Shown in pieces: positions 1-5,019 of a stretch of DNA of 5,019 bases. A model generated the notes under the pieces. That model was not told the DNA's origin. It did no database searches and worked only from the letters and a program-made list of their open reading frames with translations. Location: the NCBI GenBank assembly GCA_021852225.1, contig JAJZOA010000095.1:1-5019 (forward strand), written 5' to 3'. Position 1 is the stretch's first letter; every line of letters begins with the position of its first letter. The DNA comes from Planctomycetota bacterium. GTDB taxonomy: Bacteria; Planctomycetota; Phycisphaerae; WQYP01. The translations under genes and the position numbers were made by a program.

Positions 1-45
1 TTTTTAAATCCCGATGTACAACCTTTTTATACACCGGGAATCAGA

Positions 46-64
46 GGCCAATTCGCAATTGGCC
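46..64. repeat. perfect 8-bp inverted repeat, 3-nt loop
   Basis: GGCCAATT at 46-53 and AATTGGCC at 57-64 are exact reverse complements separated by CGC. The stem is perfect and cannot be extended outward (A45 against G65). It lies about 67 nt past the rpoA stop on the rpoA sense strand. There is no T-run after it on either strand, so it is not a classical intrinsic terminator. It could be an RNA processing or stability hairpin in the rpoA transcript, or a binding site for a dimeric protein; the sequence does not decide. Confidence 0.6.
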
Positions 65-94
65 GATTTACCACAGTTGCCAATGGCACCCGAT

Positions 95-116
95 CGCCAC
101 GCCCGGAAGCGTAGCG
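95..116 (-). repeat. 8-bp GC-rich RNA hairpin just after the rpoA stop
   Basis: On the minus strand CGCTACGC, a 6-nt loop and GCGTGGCG form an 8-bp stem with one G-U pair. On the plus strand that position is an A-C mismatch, so the structure is better as RNA in the direction of rpoA. It begins 14 nt after the rpoA stop codon. No U-tract follows, so a role in 3'-end stability or processing is as likely as termination. Confidence 0.45.
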
Positions 117-130
117 GCGGATCATCAGCC

Positions 131-778
131 TTAAGCCTTTTGGGCGTCGGCAGTCGCCGGGACGGCGGCGGGTTCGTGCCCCACCGCGTCGGTTTCAGAT
201 TCAGATTCAGGAATCGCCATACCAAGGGAAAGACCCATATCCTGCAGTTTGCGTTTAACCTCACGAAGACTGGTCTTACCAAAACTGCGAACTTTCAGAA
301 GTTGGGCATCAGTCATTCGGGCCAAATCGCCAACGGTATGAATTTTGGCTGACTCCAGACAATTGCCCGCTCGAACGGAAAGCTCCATCGTGGTGATGGG
401 TTGATCAAGCTTGGAGGCAAGCTCCTGGCTGAAAACCGCGGGGGCGGACGGTTCGTCGGCCACCAGCGGCGCATCAATTTCATCACCAAGGTCAAATTGA
501 TGCAGAAATGCGTTCAGATGCTTCCGCAGGATTTTGGCGGCCTCAATCAGCGCCAATTCCGGCGTGATGGTGCCGTTGGTCCAGATTTCCAGCAACAGGC
601 GGTCGTAATTGGTTTTCTGACCGACGCGTGTGTCCTCGGTTTTGTAGCGCACGCGCGTGACCGGCGAGTAGACCGAGTCAATCGGAATAATACCAATGAT
701 CTGTCCTTCAGCGGTGTTTTCAGCGGCGGTCACAAAGCCGCGCCCTTTGTGAATTTCCAGTTCCATGTCAAAGGTCAT
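131..778 (-). CDS. rpoA: DNA-directed RNA polymerase subunit alpha, C-terminal fragment (5' part missing)
   Basis: This encodes the last 215 or so residues of the alpha subunit, which nucleates core RNA polymerase assembly and contacts promoter UP elements and activators. Numbering from the Met at 778: residues 1-95 are the end of the N-terminal domain, with 'KGRGFVTA' and 'TNGTITPELALIEAAKIL' (compare E. coli from about residue 139). Residues 96-118 are the flexible linker. Residues 121-177 are the alpha-CTD, with 'MELSVRAGNCLES', 'FGKTSLREV' and 'GLSLGM'. R126, N129, C130, G157, S160 and E163 match E. coli DNA-contact residues R265, N268, C269, G296, S299 and E302; the K298 position is Thr. 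An acidic Ala/Pro-rich tail of nearly 40 residues follows. The true start is absent: upstream of about 780 the same frame runs antisense through rplQ (open to 985), which is not RpoA sequence. About 138 residues, including the main dimerisation and beta/beta' contact regions, are missing, so this piece cannot function alone. Family identity is certain. Confidence 0.93.
   Translation of the reverse strand: MTFDMELEIHKGRGFVTAAENTAEGQIIGIIPIDSVYSPVTRVRYKTEDTRVGQKTNYDRLLLEIWTNGTITPELALIEAAKILRKHLNAFLHQFDLGDEIDAPLVADEPSAPAVFSQELASKLDQPITTMELSVRAGNCLESAKIHTVGDLARMTDAQLLKVRSFGKTSLREVKRKLQDMGLSLGMAIPESESETDAVGHEPAAVPATADAQKA
194..211. repeat. three tandem hexamers in the rpoA tail
   Basis: TTCAGA, TTCAGA and TTCAGG stand in direct tandem. 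On the minus strand they encode alternating Glu/Ser in the acidic RpoA tail ('PESESETD'). Hexamer gain or loss keeps frame, so tail length could vary between strains. This is a minor repeat inside a poorly conserved part of the protein. Confidence 0.6.
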
Positions 779-784
779 GTCGCT
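764..784. other. rearrangement or chimera joint between rpoA and rplQ
   Basis: Recognisable RpoA sequence on the minus strand ('MTFDMELEI') and recognisable L17 sequence on the plus strand ('VMSLIEHGEIRTT') meet and overlap here. Both families normally extend well past this point, RpoA by about 138 residues and L17 by about 24. The joint contains the 6-bp direct repeat CATGTC (764-769 and 776-781). The plus-strand word GGTCATG at 773-779 could have existed in both parent sequences: in L17 it encodes 'VM' and in RpoA, reversed, 'MT'. Short homology of this kind is typical of foldback chimeras and of microhomology-driven inversions. Base-level placement is uncertain by several bases. Confidence 0.8.
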
Positions 785-1136
785 GATTGAACACGGAGAG
801 ATCCGCACCACGCTTCCCAAAGCCAAGGAACTGGTTCGTTTCATTGAACCCATCATCACACTTGCCAAGAAAAAGACCCTCGCGGCCCGCCGCCTGGTAA
901 TTTCGCGGCTCCATGACCGCCTCATGACCGATCCCAAGGATCGGGAAATGTTGCAGGATGATTCCGTGGTGCAGAAGCTGTTCAATGAAGTCGCTCCGCA
1001 TTTTGCGGATCGGCCGGGCGGCTATACCCGCATCATAAAAACCGCCGAATGGCGCGTTGGTGACGCCGGCGACATTGTCATTATTCAACTCGTCGGTTTG
1101 GCTAAAAGCGTTGGTGAAAAGACGGCCGCGAACTGA
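765..1136 (+). CDS. rplQ: 50S ribosomal protein L17, lacking its N-terminus
   Basis: This encodes bL17, a structural protein of the large ribosomal subunit. Homology starts at about position 774 ('VMSLIEHGEIRTTLPKAKEL', compare the segment after 'FRNMAG' in E. coli L17). It continues through 'EPIITLAK', 'KLFNEVAPHFADRPGGYTRI' and 'WRVGDAGDIVIIQLV', which is the conserved C-terminal core. The first 24 or so residues, normally a highly basic rRNA-binding segment beginning Met-Arg-His, are absent. The first ATG, at 765, lies in rpoA-derived sequence and has no Shine-Dalgarno sequence before it, so it is a formal start, not a real one. Compared with E. coli there is an insertion of about 14 residues near residues 48-62 ('RLHDRLMTDPKDREML'). 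The gene lies on the same strand as the downstream tRNA and converges on addA. L17 identity is certain; the start is wrong or missing. Confidence 0.92.
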   Translation: MSKVMSLIEHGEIRTTLPKAKELVRFIEPIITLAKKKTLAARRLVISRLHDRLMTDPKDREMLQDDSVVQKLFNEVAPHFADRPGGYTRIIKTAEWRVGDAGDIVIIQLVGLAKSVGEKTAAN

Positions 1137-1181
1137 ATCCGCTGAAGGTCGGCCTCCGGATTGTTTGAGCCGCGGGTCTTT

Positions 1182-1241
1182 GGTTCGCAGTGCAATTTTC
1201 GGCGGCTGAGTGAAGAACCGAATTGAACCGCTGGCTTTTTT
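1182..1241 (+). terminator. possible terminator after rplQ
   Basis: CAATT (1193-1197) pairs with AATTG (1221-1225) and CGG (1200-1202) with CCG (1218-1220). GGTT (1182-1185) and AACC (1226-1229) can extend the base of the stem. A run of six T follows at 1236-1241. The stem has a bulge and a 15-nt loop, and the T-run begins about 7 nt after the stem, so it is weaker than a textbook intrinsic terminator. It is correctly placed to separate rplQ from the tRNA promoter that follows. Confidence 0.3.
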
Positions 1242-1256
1242 GTCGCAAAACAGATG

Positions 1257-1284
1257 TTTACAACTGTTCCGATTCGGTTATAAT
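1257..1284 (+). promoter_or_regulatory. sigma70-type promoter of tRNA-Gly
   Basis: TTTACA at 1257-1262 matches the -35 consensus at five of six bases. A 16-bp spacer separates it from a perfect TATAAT at 1279-1284. Transcription would start near 1291, leaving a leader of about 15 nt before the mature tRNA end at 1306. There is no GC-rich discriminator after the -10 box. Its strength and position indicate that the tRNA is transcribed independently of rplQ. Confidence 0.8.
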
Positions 1285-1305
1285 CCTTCATCCGACTGTT
1301 GCTCT

Positions 1306-1377
1306 GCGGGCGTAGCTCAGTGGTAGAGCGTCACGTTGCCAACGTGAATGTCGAGAGTTCGAATCTCTTCGCCCGCT
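1306..1377 (+). tRNA. tRNA-Gly, anticodon GCC
   Basis: A full cloverleaf can be folded by eye. The acceptor stem is 1306-1312 with 1370-1376 (GCGGGCG/CGCCCGC, seven perfect pairs). The D stem is GCTC 1315-1318 with GAGC 1326-1329. The anticodon stem is TCACG 1331-1335 with CGTGA 1343-1347. The loop TTGCCAA places anticodon GCC at 1338-1340, which reads GGC and GGU (Gly). The T stem is 1353-1357 with 1365-1369 and the T loop is TTCGAAT. The discriminator is T1377. The 3' CCA is not encoded (TTT follows), so it must be added by CCA nucleotidyltransferase. A run of eight T at 1394-1401 downstream may help 3'-end formation, but no separate hairpin precedes it. Confidence 0.97.
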
Positions 1378-1485
1378 TTTCTCTTTCCATCAGTTTTTTT
1401 TGAGTCTCATTTTGCATTCTTGCCGGCATTTGGCCGGTGCCGCCATTCTGCCCGATCCACCGTGAACTTATTTGCGCGTTCGGAA
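1378..1485. other. convergent spacer between tRNA-Gly and addA
   Basis: Transcription from the tRNA (plus) and addA (minus) converges here. It holds the T8 run at 1394-1401, readable as a U-tract only on the plus strand, and a small 5-bp GC hairpin (1423-1427 with 1433-1437). The hairpin is not followed by a U-tract on the minus strand, so no good addA terminator is visible. No gene is seen. Confidence 0.5.
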
Positions 1486-4400
1486 TCACTTGATTTCCAG
1501 TGGAACGATCTCACATTTTTGGGCGCGCATAAATACCAATATGCCCTCCATCGATGTCGTTTCAGGAAGTTGCAGAATTTCCCGAACCGCTTGGGCGTAC
1601 AGCCGCACCTGAAACTGGTACATGGCGCGCCGCGCGGCGATATTGCCGGTCGCATCCGTTTTATAATCAATCAGAAGAATTCCCTGGTCATCGATTACCA
1701 GGGCATCAATCGCTCCGCGAACAAGCAGCCGATCGGCCGGGCTGGTGGGTGGTGCTGCGGCCTGCATGAGCGCTTCGGTTCCACAAGCCGGCGATAGATG
1801 GGGTATTTCATCGGGTGGCCGAGTGCAGAAGAATGTCAGCTCGCGATACAGCTTGCCTCCATTTTGCGTTGCTTTAGCAAGGCGGCGGGCGGTCGGAGTG
1901 GTCAGAAACCAGACCAACTGGTCGATGGCAACCGAGGTCGCTTCCGCTTTGGTCAGTCGTCCCGCAAGTATCATTGCCGAAATCTGTTCCTGCACAGCCC
2001 CGAGTGTGGGGGCAATGGAAAAATCGATGAGTTCCAGTATCCGGTGTGTGATCGATCCGACAGCCGCGGCGGCCGTCCCTTTTATTTCCGGAAATCCGGG
2101 CAGCGACACATCCGTTGCCTTTACGGGTTCGGTCTCTGCGCCGGCATCGGTTAATTCGGCAAGTAAAGCCGTCGGGTTATCTGATTCGATCGCATTTTCC
2201 TGTACCCGACTTTTTAACTGGCTGACCGTGCAGACTGCGGGAAGGTGTGTCTGAAAAAGGTGCGGGTATGGTTCAGTTGCCAGTTTCAAGGCAAAAGTCA
2301 GCGCGTCTCCAGCGGACGGATTCTGATGTGATGCAATCGGTTCAAAGGCAAGCATACGTTTTAACGGCGAATCGGAATCCTCCGGCGCGGTCCGGGGCGG
2401 CGCAATGACTGTGGGCAGTCGGATAGTGGCACTGTCGTGCACAATGCGTTCCAAAATCCCGGACCGCGGCGGTTGTTTATTTTGACCACTGCTGAAAATC
2501 GGGCCTAGCCAGTTCAACGGATTCGCAATATTTTTTTTGATTTTCGGTGCATGAAATTTATCCCAATCTTCAATTTGCCCCTCGGTGGCATGTCCAACCA
2601 GCACCAGATGGTCGCGGGCGCGGGTCATGGCCACATACAGAATCCGGGCTTCTTCAGCCAATTCGCGGTCGCGCATGTTTTTCGCGATGATCCGATGGCC
2701 AATCGTCTCGCGAAAATCCTTATTTTGCGGATCAAATAGTTTCAGACCGATGCCGACATCCTGGCTGGCCAGAAGTTTGCTGTGCCCATTTTCCAGATTG
2801 AACTTACGGCCAAGTCCCGCAAGAAATACAATCGGAAATTCCAGACCCTTGCTGGCATGAACGGACATGATACGCACCGCATTTAAATCACCCAGCGGCG
2901 CTTCGCCAAAATCGGTATCGCTGCTTTCGCGAACGTTTTGTACGAAGGCGTTAAAGCGGGCAAGTCCTTGGGCGTGAAACCCGCCGAATTGTACGGCTTT
3001 TTGATGCAGCAGTTTAAGATTTGCGACCCGCCTCCGCCCATGCGGCTTGGCCAGCACGCGGGAAAACAGATTCACTTCCTGAAAAATATGGGCCATGCCA
3101 GTGGCCACGCCAAGCGTGTAAATTTGCTTGCGCCAATTCTCAAGGCGGTCCAGAAGTGCGTGTACTCTGGCTGCTAGGTCTGAAGATTGCCCGGCGGCGA
3201 TGACGCCGGCCAGTTCTCTTCCGGCGGGGCCAACCTTCGCATATTGTGCCACGGCTTGATGGAACGGCACGGCGTGCCGGTCGGGAAATGCGGTCCGGAT
3301 CTGCAATAAATCACGATGAGAGAACCCGCCAAAAGAACCCAGAAGGACCCCCGCGATGGAAATATCCTGTGCCGGATTATCCAGGACATTCAGCAGATCC
3401 AGCATTTCCAATACTTCCTGGGACTCGAAAAAGCCGGTGCGCAACTCCGCAAAAGCTGGAATTCCGGAATCTTGAAGCGTGCGCACCAAAACAGATGCGG
3501 TTGACCGAACGGACCGCATAAGAATAACAATGTCGGACAATTCGGCGCTGCGGCCGGCCCCGGCTTTGCCGGTAATTGTCCGTCCTGTATCGATTATCTT
3601 CTTTATTTCGGCGGCGATTACGCAGGCTTCCCGCTGGGTGCTTTCAAGTTCCGCCAGCGTATCCTCTTGACCCGCTCCCGATTGGCTGGTTTCGCCAGTG
3701 GAGAGTTCTTCTTCTTCCATGTTTTCCGGGGCGGATTCGAATTCCCCATCGGCTTGCGCGGCGCTTCGACTGTGCGGCCGGGATGCGATGACATGCAGCG
3801 TGACCGGGGCACCGGTGAGGATCAGCGGGTCGGAATCTGGCGCGCCTGGGCGGCCCGCCTTAAGCAGCGGGGCCAATTGCGCTGTCAAGGAGCCATCCGC
3901 CGGGAGGCGGTGATGGTCGAAAATGACGGAAAAAATAGAGTTCAAAGCATCAATTAGTGGCGGCAGGGTGCGGAAATTGTCCGGCATGGGCAGGCCACCC
4001 AAAGCCTGACATTGCTGATCCATAATGGCCGGCTCGCTGCCGCGGAAAGCGTAAATGCTTTGATGAACATCGCCCACACCAAAAAAGCTTTCGGCGGCAG
4101 GCAATGGAAGTGCGGATACCGCGCGGCTTTGGCTAATCAGCGGAGTCAGCCGCCGCAGAAGTTCCTGTTGGACCGGATTTATATCCTGGTATTCATCTAC
4201 CAGAATATGTTTGAATCGTCGTTGAATCAGATCAGGCAGAGGATTAGGGGACTCGCCGGGGGCGGAGGGTTTAAGTGCCCGCAGTGCCAGATGCGTAATA
4301 TCGGAAAAATCCAGATTTCCCAAAGCGGCCTTCGCCTGCGTGAATTCATGGTGGCATGCTTGGCGAAAATTCAGCAGGATTCCGGCCACGCGACAGCTTT

Positions 4401-5019
4401 CCTTGTCGTCATTCGCTATCCGGCGACTGTCGAACGAGGAAATCTGCTGCGCCAGTGAGGTGAATTCATTCTTGAGCAGGATGTATGGACCTTGGCGGAA
4501 TTCCAATGCCTGTTGGTAGTCATGACAGGATTTTTCCGGCTCCGCGGTCTTATCTGGAAACTTCGCGGTTAAAATCCGTGCCAGCACGCGATCCCAGATT
4601 TCGGGGTGGTGCAGGTCGGTTATTTTGGCGGCCTGAAGAACCGCCGCATGCACGTCCTTCAGCGCGCTGACCATTGTTTTATTCGGATCCGCCTGATAGT
4701 TTGCATTTTCCAAAGCCGCCGCCAGCGCGTCAACAAGCGTCTGAAACTGCGGACGATAATATTCAACCACCTGTGTCAGGCCGGCGGTTTGTTGCCTGGC
4801 GGCATTGGCCCAGGCTTCCGGATCGGGCAAATTCGTCAGGGTGGATTCCATAGGATTAAGCATTTGTTCCAGCATGCGAATCGATGAATCCGCATACTGG
4901 TTAAAAATATCGGCGAATGCAATCGACTGGCCTGATCGCGGCCCGCAACGGTGGCAGCCTTGACCATGCGGGCGAACCGGCGGCCGATCTTCTGGCAGCG
5001 TATACCTGGCTTCGGCATC
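1486..5019 (-). CDS. addA: AddA-type ATP-dependent helicase/nuclease subunit A, N-terminus beyond the window
   Basis: AddA pairs with AddB to unwind and resect double-strand DNA ends for RecA-dependent repair. It is a superfamily 1 (UvrD/RecB-like) helicase with a C-terminal RecB-family nuclease. Numbering from the Met at 4875: Walker B/motif II 'HILVDEYQDINPVQ' 223-236; motif III 'GDVHQSIYAFRG' 268-279; 'NFR' 300-302; an acidic variable linker about 366-415; 'DIVILMRS' 448-455; the AddA-type block with 'NVLDNPAQDISIAGVL' 496-511; motif V 'VHASKGLEFP' 672-681; motif VI 'ARILYVAMTRARDHL' 743-757. The nuclease domain is about 930-1129: H944, E1012, D1057, the 'DYKTD' motif (D1070, K1072), and Q1087/Y1093. 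Both visible active sites look intact. Met 4875 is probably internal: there is no Shine-Dalgarno, and the AddA-like text 'FADIFNQYADSSIRMLEQ' continues across it. No ATG, GTG or TTG occurs in frame from 4876 to 5019. The Walker A region and some 100 or more residues lie outside; AddB, often the upstream partner, is not seen. Confidence 0.93.
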   Translation of the reverse strand, partial: DAEARYTLPEDRPPVRPHGQGCHRCGPRSGQSIAFADIFNQYADSSIRMLEQMLNPMESTLTNLPDPEAWANAARQQTAGLTQVVEYYRPQFQTLVDALAAALENANYQADPNKTMVSALKDVHAAVLQAAKITDLHHPEIWDRVLARILTAKFPDKTAEPEKSCHDYQQALEFRQGPYILLKNEFTSLAQQISSFDSRRIANDDKESCRVAGILLNFRQACHHEFTQAKAALGNLDFSDITHLALRALKPSAPGESPNPLPDLIQRRFKHILVDEYQDINPVQQELLRRLTPLISQSRAVSALPLPAAESFFGVGDVHQSIYAFRGSEPAIMDQQCQALGGLPMPDNFRTLPPLIDALNSIFSVIFDHHRLPADGSLTAQLAPLLKAGRPGAPDSDPLILTGAPVTLHVIASRPHSRSAAQADGEFESAPENMEEEELSTGETSQSGAGQEDTLAELESTQREACVIAAEIKKIIDTGRTITGKAGAGRSAELSDIVILMRSVRSTASVLVRTLQDSGIPAFAELRTGFFESQEVLEMLDLLNVLDNPAQDISIAGVLLGSFGGFSHRDLLQIRTAFPDRHAVPFHQAVAQYAKVGPAGRELAGVIAAGQSSDLAARVHALLDRLENWRKQIYTLGVATGMAHIFQEVNLFSRVLAKPHGRRRVANLKLLHQKAVQFGGFHAQGLARFNAFVQNVRESSDTDFGEAPLGDLNAVRIMSVHASKGLEFPIVFLAGLGRKFNLENGHSKLLASQDVGIGLKLFDPQNKDFRETIGHRIIAKNMRDRELAEEARILYVAMTRARDHLVLVGHATEGQIEDWDKFHAPKIKKNIANPLNWLGPIFSSGQNKQPPRSGILERIVHDSATIRLPTVIAPPRTAPEDSDSPLKRMLAFEPIASHQNPSAGDALTFALKLATEPYPHLFQTHLPAVCTVSQLKSRVQENAIESDNPTALLAELTDAGAETEPVKATDVSLPGFPEIKGTAAAAVGSITHRILELIDFSIAPTLGAVQEQISAMILAGRLTKAEATSVAIDQLVWFLTTPTARRLAKATQNGGKLYRELTFFCTRPPDEIPHLSPACGTEALMQAAAPPTSPADRLLVRGAIDALVIDDQGILLIDYKTDATGNIAARRAMYQFQVRLYAQAVREILQLPETTSMEGILVFMRAQKCEIVPLEIK
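3631..3780 (-). other. acidic, low-complexity linker inside AddA
   Basis: This part of addA (residues about 366-415 from Met 4875) is rich in Glu, Ser, Ala and Gly, including four consecutive Glu codons near 3707-3719. It falls between the 'NFR' motif and 'DIVILMRS'. AddA proteins often carry a charged, poorly conserved segment here, so I read it as a flexible surface insertion and not a separate domain or a frameshift. Confidence 0.5.

Larger units (their letters stand above)
1..130. other. non-coding stretch downstream of rpoA, two hairpins, no gene seen
   Basis: No credible protein is encoded here on either strand; the open frames that cross it are shadows of rpoA or lack any recognisable content. 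In a normal bacterial cluster rplQ would begin shortly after the rpoA stop on the same (minus) strand. None of the three minus-strand frames shows the typical L17 start (Met-Arg-His followed by a basic stretch), so rplQ would have to start beyond position 1. Two hairpins are present and listed separately. Neither is followed by a U-tract on the minus strand, so no intrinsic rpoA terminator can be called. Confidence 0.6.

Noticed and set aside
764..784. Inverted-repeat end or target duplication of a mobile element at the rpoA/rplQ joint
   Set aside because: The CATGTC direct repeat is short, nothing like a transposase or element end lies on either side, and no inserted DNA separates the two gene fragments.
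401..790. Plus-strand open frame of 129 codons opposite rpoA
   Set aside because: RpoA motifs on the minus strand account for this stretch; the plus frame shows no domain.
768..1088. Minus-strand open frame of 106 codons opposite rplQ
   Set aside because: L17 homology on the plus strand covers the same bases; the minus frame has no family resemblance.
1136..1162. Hairpin AATCCG/CGGATT directly after the rplQ stop as its terminator
   Set aside because: The stem is interrupted by unpaired bases and only a weak T-rich stretch follows; the structure ending at the T6 run is slightly better.
1423..1437. Small GC hairpin as an addA terminator
   Set aside because: The stem is only 5 bp and no U-tract follows on the minus strand; the nearby T8 run lies on the plus strand.
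1348..1797. Plus-strand open frame of 149 codons after the tRNA
   Set aside because: It starts inside the tRNA and then runs antisense to the addA nuclease domain; its translation has no recognisable domain and no ribosome binding site.
1745..2254. Plus-strand open frame of 169 codons
   Set aside because: It lies wholly antisense to addA, whose frame has clear motifs through this stretch. It is a shadow frame.
4012..4458. Plus-strand open frame of 148 codons
   Set aside because: It is antisense to the addA Walker B and motif III region. No domain is seen, and the opposite strand explains the coding signal.

Overview
The window looks like a piece of a bacterial chromosome of moderate, slightly GC-rich composition. 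It carries the 3' end of a ribosomal-protein/RNA-polymerase cluster (rpoA and rplQ), a tRNA-Gly gene and a large AddA-type helicase-nuclease gene. The RpoA text around 'KTNYDRLLLEIWTNGTI' and 'EAAKILRKHLN' reminds me of Planctomycetota, and the tRNA does not encode its CCA end. The lineage is a low-confidence guess; bacterial origin is certain.

Layout. Positions 1-130 are non-coding sequence downstream of rpoA with two clear hairpins. Positions 131-778 (minus) hold the C-terminal two thirds of RpoA. Positions about 774-1136 (plus) hold ribosomal protein L17 without its first two dozen residues. Positions 1137-1305 are a spacer with a possible rplQ terminator and then a near-consensus sigma70-type promoter. 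The promoter drives tRNA-Gly(GCC) at 1306-1377. After a short convergent spacer, a long minus-strand gene fills 1486-5019: AddA, the helicase/nuclease subunit of the AddAB double-strand-break repair enzyme. It runs off the right edge without its Walker A region.

The striking anomaly is at about 764-784. In almost all bacteria rpoA and rplQ lie head to tail on one strand, rpoA first. Here they are head to head, each cut inside its conserved core, and they share a few bases at the joint. RpoA lacks about 138 N-terminal residues and L17 about 24. Both proteins are essential and neither piece could work, so this is either a foldback/chimeric joint (whole-genome amplification or assembly) or a real inversion or duplication with intact copies elsewhere. 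I favour an artefact but cannot decide from this window.

Undoing the joint gives an ordinary locus: rpoA, rplQ and tRNA-Gly on one strand, converging on addA. I see no mobile element, CRISPR array, phage gene or new multi-gene system.
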